Shown here piece after piece: positions 33,667 through 42,631 of a DNA stretch of 44,539 nt (position 1 is its first letter; the number at the start of each line of letters is the position of its first letter). Location of the stretch: the NCBI GenBank assembly GCA_910583555.1, contig CAJTXO010000026.1:1-44539 (forward strand), written 5' to 3'. The position numbers and the translations under genes were made by a program. Below the pieces are notes generated by a model. It did not search any database. It was not told the origin of the DNA and was given only the letters and a program-made list of their open reading frames with translations. This stretch comes from an uncultured Eubacterium sp. GTDB taxonomy: Bacteria > Bacillota > Clostridia > Lachnospirales > Lachnospiraceae.

Positions 33667-34284
33667 TTATTTATTGCCTTTTCGCGGGTCGAAATCAAGT
33701 GTTTCATCGATGATCCGCTCAATGATCTGTTTCTTTATATAGACGTCGAAACTCAGCATGCAGATGTAGGCGAAACGGGACAGATAGTCGGCTTCAGCCT
33801 CGTCCGTGGCGTCGCTGAATATTTCCTGCGAACTTTTGAAACGGCGTACGACATCCTTGGTGAGACTATTTGTCTGTTCCTTTTCCATTTTAAATATTTC
33901 CTCGTATATTTTTTCAAGTGAAATGTCTTTCGATCCCCCGTCAAAAAACATATGGGTGAGTGGGGCGAAGATTTTCTGGATGTCGCTGATCGACAGGACA
34001 TTTTTAAAGTAGTACAAAAAGATCAGGAGAAACATGTGCTCTTTGGAATACTTTTTTTTGTTCGGCGGCGGGAGAAGATTGTTTTTCGTATAGTTATTGA
34101 TCATCGTTTTGGTGAGGATCTTGTCTTCCTCCGTCCGCTTGCAGGCTTCCAGATGGGCGTCCATGAATGTCGTGACCTGATCCATATAGAGATCGATGTT
34201 CGGGATGTCCTCCGGGTTTATGTAATCGATTTCCCGCAATTTATTGATGATGTCCATAATACTTTCTTCGTTATTCTTTTTCAT
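33667..34284 (-). CDS. DUF1836 family protein
   Basis: 205 aa, soluble. A MerR-like helix-turn-helix arrangement is suggested by TMINNYTKNNLLPPPNKKKYSKEHMFLLIFLYYFKNVLSISDI (in part), the DUF1836 hallmark, followed by an all-helical C-terminus. DUF1836 proteins are predicted transcriptional regulators of Firmicutes. ATG 34284 is chosen; the preceding TTG at 34296 is an alternative. The RBS AAAGGA is duplicated in a 13-bp direct repeat (TGAAAGGAATCAT). It has its own promoter back to back with that of the tautomerase gene. Confidence 0.82.
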   Translation of the reverse strand: MKKNNEESIMDIINKLREIDYINPEDIPNIDLYMDQVTTFMDAHLEACKRTEEDKILTKTMINNYTKNNLLPPPNKKKYSKEHMFLLIFLYYFKNVLSISDIQKIFAPLTHMFFDGGSKDISLEKIYEEIFKMEKEQTNSLTKDVVRRFKSSQEIFSDATDEAEADYLSRFAYICMLSFDVYIKKQIIERIIDETLDFDPRKGNK

Positions 34285-34384
34285 GATTCCTTTCAATGAT
34301 TCCTTTCATTTCTGCACTTTTTACACGGTGTTCTGCGCACCCTGTCACGTTCGCCCGCAGCGGGCGCTCTTGTCATATTAGTAC

Positions 34385-34413
34385 AGTATAACGTATTTTG
34401 CCGGAAAAAGCAA
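34385..34413 (-). promoter_or_regulatory. Promoter of the DUF1836 gene
   Basis: On the minus strand TTGCTT (34413-34408), 17-bp spacer, TATACT (34390-34385). The ~95-nt leader contains a strong CGCCCGC/GCGGGCG hairpin. Confidence 0.55.
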
Positions 34414-34415
34414 AT

Positions 34416-34444
34416 TTGACTTCCATTTCCGCTTATGTTACCAT
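34416..34444 (+). promoter_or_regulatory. Promoter of the tautomerase gene
   Basis: TTGACT (34416-34421), 17-bp spacer, TACCAT (34439-34444). Its -35 box starts 2 bp from the -35 box of the divergent promoter. The leader contains AGGCAG/CTGCCT arms. Confidence 0.5.
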
Positions 34445-34531
34445 AAAAAGGGAAGGTGGAATGAGGCAGGCGCGTTTTGTCCGCAGTTCCCATTCTGCCT
34501 GTAAAAAATCGTAAAATGGAAGGAGAATAAT

Positions 34532-34876
34532 ATGCCGTTTATTAATTCAAAGGTTACTGTAAAGATGACAGAGGAGAAAAAGGAAGCCGTGAAACAGAAA
34601 CTTGGGGAGGCGATCACCCTGATCCCGGGAAAATCGGAGCATTGGCTGATGGTAGGTTTTGAGGATGAGTATGATCTCTATTTTCAGGGAAACCGGGACG
34701 GCGAGAGCGCGTTTGTCGAAGTGAGTGTGTTTGGCAGTATTTCGGCGTCGGTGAGTGACGATCTGACCGGGAAGATCTGTGAAATCCTGGAGGGTGAACT
34801 GGGGATACCGAAGAACCGTATTTATGTGAAGTATCAGGATGTGAAGAACTGGGGATGGAACGGGAGCAATCTGTGA
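34532..34876 (+). CDS. MIF/tautomerase superfamily protein
   Basis: 114 aa, the length of macrophage migration inhibitory factor. Pro2 becomes the N-terminal catalytic proline after Met removal; the C-terminal KNWGWNGSNL closely matches the MIF ending NWGWNGS. Bacterial members are trimeric cytosolic tautomerases whose physiological substrate is usually unknown. AAGGAG precedes the ATG at 34532. Between this gene and the next there are ~150 bp with a GGTAAT/ATTACC inverted repeat. Confidence 0.9.
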   Translation: MPFINSKVTVKMTEEKKEAVKQKLGEAITLIPGKSEHWLMVGFEDEYDLYFQGNRDGESAFVEVSVFGSISASVSDDLTGKICEILEGELGIPKNRIYVKYQDVKNWGWNGSNL

Positions 34877-35024
34877 GCCATATATGTTCCCGATTGTTTT
34901 CGGTTATTTCCGGTTGTTCCGGGGGGAGCCGGAGGTGTGTGACGCGGCGGGGTATGGGGAGAGTACTGGTTGGTAATTCCCGAAAAAGTGAGGATTACCG
35001 GGAAACGAAAAATCAAGAGGAAGG

Positions 35025-36419
35025 ATGAAGGTTGGAGCGATGATGAAGAAAAAAGAGTGCTATGAAGGGGAGGTTATCCGTCTTGCTTTCCCGAATAAAG
35101 GGATCGTGAAGGTGGATGGGGAGGAAGATGCTGTGCAGGTGAAAAACACCCTGCCGGGGCAGCGGATCTCGTTCCAGCTGACGAAAAATAAGCAGAAGAA
35201 AAAAGAAGGACGGGTTCTGGAGATTTTGGCGCGGTCGGACTTGGAAACAGAAGTTCCACCGTGCCCTCATTTTGATGTGTGCGGCGGTTGTTCGTATCAG
35301 ACGCTGGCGTACCAGACACAGAAGGAACTGAAACGGAATCAGGTGGAGGCGTTGTTTCATGGCGTCTGCCAGGATTTCCCGCAGATCGCGTGTGTGGACA
35401 GTCCGGCGGTGTGGGAATACCGGAATAAGATGGAATTTTCATTTGGCGATGAGGTGAAGGGCGGGGCGCTTACGCTCGGCCTGCATAAGAGGGGGAGTTT
35501 TTATGATATTGTTCCCGTTCGGGAATGCCAGATCGTGAATGGGGATGTGAGGAAGATTTTGTCGGCTACGGTAGATTATTTCGCGGGGCAGGGTCTGCCC
35601 TATTATCATAAGATGAGCCATGAGGGGTATCTGCGCCACCTGCTCGTGCGGAATGCGGCGAAGACGGGGGAGATTTTGGTCTGCCTTGTGACGACTTCTC
35701 AGCAGGAGGTCGATCTGGCGCCTTATTGTCAGAGGTTATTGGAGAATGATTACGAGGGGAAGATCGCCGGGGTTTTACATATGGTGAATGACGGGCTCTC
35801 GGATGTGGTCAGGGCGGACCGGACGGAGATTTTGTATGGGAACGATTATTTTTATGAAGAGATTCTGGGCCTTACGTTTCAGATCACTCCGTTTTCTTTT
35901 TTTCAGACAAATTCGCGCGGGGCGGAGGTTTTGTATGAGATCGTGAGGGAGTATGTCGGAGATGTTCGCGGAAAGGTTGTGTTCGATCTGTACAGCGGGA
36001 CGGGGACGATCGCGCAGGTGCTGGCGCCGGCGGTTCAGGATGGCCGGGTGATCGGGGTGGAGATCGTGGAGGAGGCGGTGGAGGCCGCCCGGGTCAATGC
36101 GGCGAGGAATGGGCTGGAGAATTGTGAGTTTATCGCCGGGGATGTGTTGAAGGTGATCTATGAGATGGAGGAGAGGCCGGATATGATCGTGCTGGATCCG
36201 CCGCGGGAGGGGGTGCATCCGAAGGCGCTGCGTAGGATTTTGGAGTATGGGGTGGAGGAGATTGTTTATATTTCCTGTAAGCCGACGAGTCTGGCGAGGG
36301 AGATGGAGGTGTTTTTGGAGTATGGGTATCGGGCGGAGAAGGCGGTTTGCGTGGATCTGTTTCCTTGGACCAGGGGGGTGGAGACGGTGGTGGTGTTTTC
36401 ACGTATCAGGATAAAATAA
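35025..36419 (+). CDS. rlmCD: 23S rRNA (uracil-5-)-methyltransferase, RlmCD type
   Basis: Introduces m5U into 23S rRNA; in Gram-positives one enzyme covers the positions split between RlmC and RlmD. An N-terminal TRAM-like domain (~10-65), iron-sulfur cysteines in CPHFDVCGGCSYQ plus a later Cys (~81-165), a SAM motif VFDLYSGTGTIAQ (~318), the LDPPREGVHPKAL motif and the catalytic YISCKPTSLARE near residue 425 are visible. Three starts are possible: 35025 (AGAGG upstream), 35040 and 35043 (GGAG upstream). The G-rich codon usage of the 3' half contrasts with the AT-rich cas genes that follow. Confidence 0.93.
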   Translation: MKVGAMMKKKECYEGEVIRLAFPNKGIVKVDGEEDAVQVKNTLPGQRISFQLTKNKQKKKEGRVLEILARSDLETEVPPCPHFDVCGGCSYQTLAYQTQKELKRNQVEALFHGVCQDFPQIACVDSPAVWEYRNKMEFSFGDEVKGGALTLGLHKRGSFYDIVPVRECQIVNGDVRKILSATVDYFAGQGLPYYHKMSHEGYLRHLLVRNAAKTGEILVCLVTTSQQEVDLAPYCQRLLENDYEGKIAGVLHMVNDGLSDVVRADRTEILYGNDYFYEEILGLTFQITPFSFFQTNSRGAEVLYEIVREYVGDVRGKVVFDLYSGTGTIAQVLAPAVQDGRVIGVEIVEEAVEAARVNAARNGLENCEFIAGDVLKVIYEMEERPDMIVLDPPREGVHPKALRRILEYGVEEIVYISCKPTSLAREMEVFLEYGYRAEKAVCVDLFPWTRGVETVVVFSRIRIK

Positions 36420-36528
36420 AAACCCGCTACTGCGAGTTTTCATCATTCACACACTGTGATGCCCTAAGGCGATTTGAATAAATTTTTATTTGAACTTATG
36501 ATGTAAAATTAAGTATGGTACTTAACTA
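36412..36528 (-). ncRNA. tracrRNA of the type II-A system
   Basis: Read on the minus strand, the 5' part (36528-36491) is an anti-repeat to the CRISPR repeat: TACCATAC, TTTTACATCA and GTTCAAA pair with the repeat's GTATGGTA, TGATGTAAAA and GTTTGA blocks, leaving the unpaired bulge typical of dual guide RNA. Downstream are the nexus hairpin GCCTTAGGGC (36470-36461), a TCACA/TGTGA hairpin, and a terminator AACTCGC-AGTA-GCGGGTT followed by a U-rich end (to ~36412). About 115 nt. It is transcribed away from cas9, as in other type II-A loci. Confidence 0.88.
36474..36502 (+). promoter_or_regulatory. Candidate cas9 operon promoter inside the tracrRNA gene
   Basis: TTGAAT (36474-36479), 17-bp spacer, TATGAT (36497-36502). 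The -10 box lies within the anti-repeat, so the cas mRNA would begin near 36509 and overlap the tracrRNA 5' end in antisense for ~20 nt. Confidence 0.45.
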
Positions 36529-36534
36529 ATATTT

Positions 36535-36563
36535 ATCTTACGCCATGAAACCGATCATGTCAA
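36535..36563 (-). promoter_or_regulatory. tracrRNA promoter
   Basis: On the minus strand TTGACA (36563-36558), 17-bp spacer, TAAGAT (36540-36535); start predicted near 36528, exactly at the beginning of the anti-repeat. Confidence 0.75.
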
Positions 36564-36614
36564 GAGAAAATTGCAGATTTTTATTTGAGAAAATTATAAA
36601 GGAGAAGGATAAAC

Positions 36615-39600
36615 ATGGGAAACACGAGGGGAAAAGACAAATATTATTTGGGATTAGATATTGGAACCACTTCCGTTGGCTGGGCGGTTACAGACGACCG
36701 TTACGAAATCATCAAAAGGCACGGAAAAGCTTTGTGGGGAATCCGACTTTTTGAGCAGGCAAATACAGCAGAAGAACGGAGAGCATTTCGGACAGCCAGA
36801 AGAAGAACGGAACGAAGGAAAAATAGAATTTCGCTGCTTCAGCAATTATTTTCGGAAGAGATCGCGGCAAAAGACCCTGGATTCTTTGTGAGAATGAAAG
36901 AAAGTAAATACATTCCGGAGGATAAGAGGGATCTAGAGGGGAAGCGGCCGGAACTCCCATATACGTTATTTGCTGATCAGGAATTTACCGATGTTGAATT
37001 TCATAAACAGTTTCCTACCATATATCATCTGCGTTATACACTCATTACTCAGATGGATGAAAAGCCTGATATCCGGCTATTGTATTTGGCATTGCACCAT
37101 ATTTTGAAGCACAGGGGACATTTTTTGTTTGAGGGAAAAGAAATATCGGAAGGAATGAATTTTTTGGCTGCTGTAGAAGTGTTTCTAGATTGTCTGGAAG
37201 AAAATGGAATTGAGCTCAGTGAATTTCAACAAGAAGATAAAATTCGCAAATTAGAAGAAATTTTAACATCAAGTGATAGCAGCAGAACAGAAAAAAAGAA
37301 ACAGCTATGTGGCCTGTTTGCTGGTGAGGATAAGCAAAAAATGGCCTTGGTGGGTTTGATAGCTGGCTGCAAGGTAAAGTTGTGTGTTTTGTTCGATGAC
37401 AGGGCACTGGACGAGGAAGAGCGGAGTCAAATTTCATTTTCGGACGATAATTATGAAGAATATATTTCTCAGGTGGAAGAAGTACTGGGAGATCGGTTTT
37501 TGTTGATCCTTTCGGCAAAAGCGATTTTTGACTGGTCGATTTTAAGTGATATACTGGGAACTTGTTCGTATTTATCAGAGGCTAAGATACAGTCTTTTGA
37601 AAAACATAAACAAGATCTTATTAAGTTGAAAAATTTGTTGCGCAAAGATAGAGCATGTTATCGTAAAGTGTTTGGCGAGCCGGGAAAAACGGCAAATTAT
37701 AGCGCTTATGTGGGAATGGTAAAAAAGAACGGAAAAAAACAACCAATAAATAAAAACTGTTCCCGTGAAGATTTTTATAATTTTTTGAAGAAAACATTAC
37801 AGGACATTCCATGTGCTGAAACAGACAGAAAAGTTAGGGACGAGATGTTGGAGGAAATAGAAAAGGGTACATTGTTTCCGAAACAGATTCTTCGTGATAA
37901 TGCTGTCATCCCTTATCAATTGCATGAAAAAGAGTTGAATAAAATATTGGAAAATGCAGTTCGATTTTATCCCTTTTTAGAGAAAATAGATGAGGATGGT
38001 TATTCCGTATCACAGAAGATCAAGGAAATTTTCCGTTTTCGAATCCCCTATTTTGTCGGTCCAATCAATACTTATCATAAAGAAAAAGGTGGAAATAGCT
38101 GGGCTGTTCGCATTGGTAATAATACGGATAAAATTTATCCGTGGAATTTTTCCAAAAAAATTGATGAAGAACAAAGTGCTGAAAGATTTATTAAGAGAAT
38201 GACAAATAAGTGTACCTATTTACTCGGAGAGGATGTTCTTCCTAAAGAATCGCTGCTCTATGCAAAATTTAATGTGCTGAATGAATTAAACAATCTGCGG
38301 ATTGACGGGGAATTAGTATCCGTTGAGATGAAGAAAAAGATATATCATGATGTTTTTAAGCGTCATAAACGGGTGACAGGTAAACGGGTAAAGGACTATC
38401 TCATTCGGGAAGGTTTGATTACAAAAGAGCAGGAGTTATCTGGGTTTGATCAAAATTTTAAGAGTTCATTAAAAGCGTATATGGATATGAAGCAGATTAC
38501 CACGGGTATATCATTAACAGAACAACAGCAGGAAGATATCATTCTGGACATTACTTTGTTTGCGGATTCACCTAAAATGCTAAAAAGGCGGATAAAACAG
38601 AAGTATCCCCAGTTAAGCGATAAGCAGGTAACGCAGCTTTCGGAAAAGAAATACAGTGGCTGGGGGAGGTTGTCGCGTGCATTTTTAGAAGAAGTGGAAG
38701 CAGTGAATCCTGAAACAGGTGTAGCCATGAATCTTATTACTGCTTTGTGGGAGACAAATGATAACCTGATGCGTCTTTTAAGCAAAAAATATAGTTATGC
38801 GGAGGAAATTGAAAAGCGTAATGCCTGGGGAGATTCAGAAAGTGAAATCTCCTATCAAACAGTACAGGATCTGTATGTATCTCCGGCAGTAAGGCGTCCT
38901 ATATGGCAGGCATTGAAGATCGTGAAGGAGATTGAACATATTATGGGAGCCGCGCCGGAACGCATTTTTGTGGAAATGGCCAGAGAGCCAGGCAAAAAGG
39001 GAGAACGAAAGATATCACGTAAATCTAGGTTGCAGGAATTATATCGTTTTTGCAAAAAGGAGGCATCAGAATTATACGATAGTTTGTCACAAAAGGATGA
39101 AAATGAATTGCGGAGTGATAAATTGTATTTATATTATACGCAAATGGGGCGTTGTATGTATTCCAATGAGGTTATTGACTTGGAAGAACTTTTTACAAAC
39201 CGTTATGATATAGATCACATTTATCCGGCTTCCAAAGTAATGGATGATAGTTTGGATAACCGTGTGCTCGTCAAGAGCGAACGAAATCGGAGTAAATCGG
39301 ACACATTTCCGGTTCCAGAGAGTTATGTCAAGCAGGCGGGGGATTTGTGGAGGACTCTGCCGAAAAAGGGATTGATCAGCAAAGAAAAATATCATCGGCT
39401 GACGAGGAGGGATTCTTTCAGTACGGACGAGTTGGCGGGATTTATTGCCAGGCAATTGGTGGAAACGAGACAGAGCACAAAAGCAGTGACACAGATTTTG
39501 AATAAGGCGTATCCGAAAACAGAAATTGTTTATGCAAAAGCAAAAGCGGTCAGTGATTTTCGGCAGCAATTTGATCTGATCAAGGTGCGTGATCTGAATG

Positions 39601-40682
39601 ATCATCATCATGCAAAGGATGCTTACTTGAATATCGTGGTAGGTAATACATATTATGTGAAATTTACAAAAGATGCTTCCTGGTTTGTAAAAAATAATCC
39701 AGGAAGAACCTATAATCTGAAGAAAATGTTTGAGAACGATGTCAAAAGAGGGGACGAGATTGCCTGGACATCAGGGGGAAAGGGAACCATTCACACAGTA
39801 AAAAAATGGATGAGAAAAAATAATATTCTGTTCACAAGAAAAGCGTATGAGGTGAAAGGAGGTTTATTTGATCAGCAATTGGTAAAGAAAGGAAAGGGAC
39901 AGGTCCCTGTGAAAGGTAAGGCCGAGGATACAAGGTTGGCATCGATTGAAAAATATGGAGGATATAATAAGGCGAGCGGGGCATATTTTATTTTGGTGCA
40001 ATCTGACGATAAAAAGGGAAATCCGATGATCAGTTTTAAGTTTGTGCCGGTTTACTTGGCACAAAAATTGGAGGAGTCTCAGGAAAATATGCTGCAATAT
40101 TGCAGGGAGGAACTTGGATTGATTAATCCAAGGGTATTACTGCCAAAAATCAAGATGGGCGCATTGATTGAAGTGGATGGATTTCGGATGCATCTGTCAG
40201 GACGGACTAATAATCGGTTGCTTTTCAAGGGAGCAAATCAGTTTGTTGTATCGGAGCGTATACAAAAAACGATAAAAAAAGTTGGTAAGGTTTGTGCTGA
40301 TCATGCAATAAATAAGAATGTTGCGGTATCAGATAGGATGGGGTTGAATGAGGAAGATCTTAAAAGGGTATACGACACCTTTCATGATAAGTTGAAAAAC
40401 AGCATTTATGGAAATCAATTGTCAGCTCAAATTGATACGTTGGAAAATGGGGAAGATAAATTTGTACGTTTATCCAAAGTTGAACAGTGTCTTGTATTAA
40501 ATGAATTATTGCACTTATTTCAATGCAGGAGTGTTTTGTCCGATTTAACACTTATTGGAGGACCTAAACGTGCAGGAACAATACTTTTGAATAGTAATAT
40601 TAGTAAACTAGAACATATTTTTCTGATCAATCAGTCTATTACTGGTTTTTATGAGCAGGTTATTTACCTGAAAGCGTTATGA
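36615..40682 (+). CDS. cas9: CRISPR-associated endonuclease Cas9 (type II-A)
   Basis: RNA-guided nuclease that cuts both strands of invading DNA using tracrRNA and crRNA. RuvC-I is LGLDIGTTSVGWAV (Asp15), followed by the Arg-rich bridge helix (RTARRRTERRKNRI, ~55-75). RuvC-II is IFVEMAREP (Glu787), HNH is YDIDHIYP (catalytic His868, with NRVLV downstream), and RuvC-III is HHHAKDAYLN (His999, Asp1002). All catalytic residues are intact. 1355 aa lies in the usual II-A range. The C-terminal ~250 residues are the PAM-interacting region. GGAGAAGG (36601-36608) precedes the ATG. The stop overlaps cas1 (ATGA). Confidence 0.98.
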   Translation: MGNTRGKDKYYLGLDIGTTSVGWAVTDDRYEIIKRHGKALWGIRLFEQANTAEERRAFRTARRRTERRKNRISLLQQLFSEEIAAKDPGFFVRMKESKYIPEDKRDLEGKRPELPYTLFADQEFTDVEFHKQFPTIYHLRYTLITQMDEKPDIRLLYLALHHILKHRGHFLFEGKEISEGMNFLAAVEVFLDCLEENGIELSEFQQEDKIRKLEEILTSSDSSRTEKKKQLCGLFAGEDKQKMALVGLIAGCKVKLCVLFDDRALDEEERSQISFSDDNYEEYISQVEEVLGDRFLLILSAKAIFDWSILSDILGTCSYLSEAKIQSFEKHKQDLIKLKNLLRKDRACYRKVFGEPGKTANYSAYVGMVKKNGKKQPINKNCSREDFYNFLKKTLQDIPCAETDRKVRDEMLEEIEKGTLFPKQILRDNAVIPYQLHEKELNKILENAVRFYPFLEKIDEDGYSVSQKIKEIFRFRIPYFVGPINTYHKEKGGNSWAVRIGNNTDKIYPWNFSKKIDEEQSAERFIKRMTNKCTYLLGEDVLPKESLLYAKFNVLNELNNLRIDGELVSVEMKKKIYHDVFKRHKRVTGKRVKDYLIREGLITKEQELSGFDQNFKSSLKAYMDMKQITTGISLTEQQQEDIILDITLFADSPKMLKRRIKQKYPQLSDKQVTQLSEKKYSGWGRLSRAFLEEVEAVNPETGVAMNLITALWETNDNLMRLLSKKYSYAEEIEKRNAWGDSESEISYQTVQDLYVSPAVRRPIWQALKIVKEIEHIMGAAPERIFVEMAREPGKKGERKISRKSRLQELYRFCKKEASELYDSLSQKDENELRSDKLYLYYTQMGRCMYSNEVIDLEELFTNRYDIDHIYPASKVMDDSLDNRVLVKSERNRSKSDTFPVPESYVKQAGDLWRTLPKKGLISKEKYHRLTRRDSFSTDELAGFIARQLVETRQSTKAVTQILNKAYPKTEIVYAKAKAVSDFRQQFDLIKVRDLNDHHHAKDAYLNIVVGNTYYVKFTKDASWFVKNNPGRTYNLKKMFENDVKRGDEIAWTSGGKGTIHTVKKWMRKNNILFTRKAYEVKGGLFDQQLVKKGKGQVPVKGKAEDTRLASIEKYGGYNKASGAYFILVQSDDKKGNPMISFKFVPVYLAQKLEESQENMLQYCREELGLINPRVLLPKIKMGALIEVDGFRMHLSGRTNNRLLFKGANQFVVSERIQKTIKKVGKVCADHAINKNVAVSDRMGLNEEDLKRVYDTFHDKLKNSIYGNQLSAQIDTLENGEDKFVRLSKVEQCLVLNELLHLFQCRSVLSDLTLIGGPKRAGTILLNSNISKLEHIFLINQSITGFYEQVIYLKAL

Positions 40683-41560
40683 GTTGGCGGGTGATTGTGA
40701 TTCATAATACGGCAAAACTGGATCTTAAATTAAATTACCTGGTGATTCGGAGAGAGATGAAAACCATCAAGATTCATATTTCTGAGATAGCTGTATTATT
40801 GGTGGAATCAACATCTGTGTCATTGACGGCGGCATTGTTGGCAGAACTGACCAGACAAAAAGTTAAGGTGATTTTTTGTGATTCACAGAGGAATCCAATT
40901 TCGGAGTTGATCTCTTATTATGGATCGCATGATACCAGTAGCAAGATACGAATGCAGATTCAATGGGAACCATCAATAAAAGAGGCTGTTTGGACAGAAA
41001 TTGTGCGCGAAAAGATTGGACAACAAATGAATTTTCTAAGAGAAAGGGGGAAGGAAAAGGAAGCAGCGTTATTGTTAGAATATATGCAGGAAATACAACG
41101 ATATGATGAAACAAACCGTGAGGGTCATGCCGCCAAGGTGTATTTTAACGCACTATTTGGAAAAGAATTTTCACGGAGCCAGGACAATGTGATCAATGCG
41201 GCCCTCAATTACGGGTACACGATCATTTTATCGGCATTTAATCGTGAGATTACCGCTAATGGTTACCTGACACAATTAGGTTTGTTTCATGATAATATGT
41301 TTAATCCTTTTAATTTGGCATCAGATTTGATGGAGCCATTTCGTGTACTGGTGGATCGTACCGTTTGTTCTATGCAATTCATAGAATTTGAGCATGAACA
41401 GAAAATGAAGCTGGTCGATATTCTCAATCAGGAAGTTATTATGGAAGGGAAACATTATATCGTAAACAATGCGATCAAGCGTTATGTGAAAAGTGTTTTT
41501 AATGCTTTGAATGATTCAGACATTTCTTTGCTTTCTTTTTACTCGGAGTATGAGTTATAG
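40679..41560 (+). CDS. cas1: CRISPR integrase Cas1
   Basis: 293-aa integrase that with Cas2 inserts new spacers at the leader end of the array. The conserved acidic and basic active-site residues are in NREGHAAKVYFNALFG (Glu ~149), LTQLGLFHDN (His) and ASDLMEPFR (Asp). The opening SWRVIVIHNTAKLDLKLNYLV (in part) is the type II Cas1 start. It overlaps cas9 by 4 bp and cas2 by 11 bp, consistent with one transcript. Confidence 0.96.
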   Translation: MSWRVIVIHNTAKLDLKLNYLVIRREMKTIKIHISEIAVLLVESTSVSLTAALLAELTRQKVKVIFCDSQRNPISELISYYGSHDTSSKIRMQIQWEPSIKEAVWTEIVREKIGQQMNFLRERGKEKEAALLLEYMQEIQRYDETNREGHAAKVYFNALFGKEFSRSQDNVINAALNYGYTIILSAFNREITANGYLTQLGLFHDNMFNPFNLASDLMEPFRVLVDRTVCSMQFIEFEHEQKMKLVDILNQEVIMEGKHYIVNNAIKRYVKSVFNALNDSDISLLSFYSEYEL

Positions 41561-41870
41561 ATTTATGAGAGTAATAGTTTTTTTTGATCTGCCGGTCACC
41601 ACAACAACTCATAAGCGGGAATATGTGAGATTTCGTAAATTCCTGCTAAAGAGTGGGTTTGTTATGCAGCAGGAATCGGTTTACAGTAAGTTAGCGTTAA
41701 ATACGACGGTGGCGCAGAGAATTGCGGAAAATGTAAGGAAAAATAAACCAAAGGAAGGATTGGTGCAGATGCTGACGATTACGGAGAAACAGTATAGCAA
41801 AATGGAAATTATAGTGGGAGAGGTTGAAGGTGAAGTGCTGCAGTCAGATGAGAGGATGGTTATAATATGA
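41550..41870 (+). CDS. cas2: CRISPR-associated protein Cas2
   Basis: 106-aa ferredoxin-fold partner of Cas1 in spacer integration. RVIVFFDLPVTTTTHKREY and RKFLLKSGFVMQQESVYSKL match type II-A Cas2. The start MSYRFMRV is homologous to the MSYRYMR start of known II-A Cas2 proteins, so ATG 41550 is preferred over ATG 41565; neither has a good RBS, and translation is probably coupled to cas1. Overlaps csn2 by 4 bp. Confidence 0.93.
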   Translation: MSYRFMRVIVFFDLPVTTTTHKREYVRFRKFLLKSGFVMQQESVYSKLALNTTVAQRIAENVRKNKPKEGLVQMLTITEKQYSKMEIIVGEVEGEVLQSDERMVII

Positions 41871-42538
41871 AATTGGTTCATCCGGATTTGCAATTTCAAA
41901 TAATGTTTCATCATGGTATGATTCCAGTTGTAGTAGTAGAATCCCCTGTCCGGTTGCGAATGATGCTAAAAGAATTGTTATCACAACAACAAGGAAATGA
42001 AGGTAAATGGATTCTTTGCGGGGAAGACCAGGAGTTTGCTATAAATAAATCGGTGGAAATCATTCTAAATCCCCTGCAACTGGAAGAAAATCAAAAACGA
42101 ATCATGAATGCGTTCCTGCAGTCTTTAGGGAAAACGGCGACCAATGAAACTTATTGGAAAAAGGGGCAGGAATTAAATGATATGATACAGGCTTTTTTTG
42201 CGCAATTGGAGATGGAATATCCCTTTGAGTATCACATTAAAACAGAGATTGATTTTCCGGCACTGGCAAAGACTATGGGAATCCGAATAAACAGCGAGTA
42301 TGAAAGTGATTTGGAAAGACTTTTACAGTTTTGTATTTTGTCGGAGAATATGCTACATACCAGAGTGTTTGTTTCCTTTCATTTGCACGAGTATTTTAAC
42401 GATAAAGAGATTACAAAGTTTTATCAGGAAGTGTTGTATAGAAAATGGAATGTTTTATTAGTAGAGTCATCGGTTAGAAAGCGAATTTCAAATGAAAAGT
42501 TTTATATTATTGACGAAGATAATTGCGAAATATATTGA
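41867..42538 (+). CDS. csn2: CRISPR-associated protein Csn2
   Basis: 223 aa. Csn2 is the subtype II-A marker, a tetrameric ring that binds DNA ends and is needed for spacer acquisition. The VHPDLQFQIMFHHGMIPVVVVESP start, WILCGEDQEFAINKSVEIILNP and the helical C-terminal half match the family (shown in part). It begins 4 bp before the cas2 stop. The array promoter overlaps its last codons. Confidence 0.92.
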   Translation: MKLVHPDLQFQIMFHHGMIPVVVVESPVRLRMMLKELLSQQQGNEGKWILCGEDQEFAINKSVEIILNPLQLEENQKRIMNAFLQSLGKTATNETYWKKGQELNDMIQAFFAQLEMEYPFEYHIKTEIDFPALAKTMGIRINSEYESDLERLLQFCILSENMLHTRVFVSFHLHEYFNDKEITKFYQEVLYRKWNVLLVESSVRKRISNEKFYIIDEDNCEIY

Positions 42539-42631
42539 AATAAGATAATGAGAATGGTATAATAATAAAATGTTTTTGTTTGAGTACGTTATATTTTGTG
42601 CAATTGATGGCACTTCATTTTCTGATTTGAG
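42535..42631 (+). promoter_or_regulatory. CRISPR leader with promoter and leader-anchoring sequence
   Basis: TTGAAA (42535-42540), 17-bp spacer and TATAAT (42558-42563) form a near-consensus promoter overlapping the csn2 stop. The leader ends with ATTTGAG (42625-42631) directly against the first repeat, the known type II-A leader-anchoring sequence class that guides Cas1-Cas2. This fixes the leader at the csn2 side and repeat 1 as the newest end. GTTTGAGTAC (42578-42587) is complementary to the 3' end of the repeat. Confidence 0.85.

Noticed and set aside
36583..36606. Second degenerate repeat just upstream of cas9 (ATTTGAGAA...)
   Set aside because: Only the first nine bases match well; the rest is AT-rich and overlaps the RBS, so it is likely chance.
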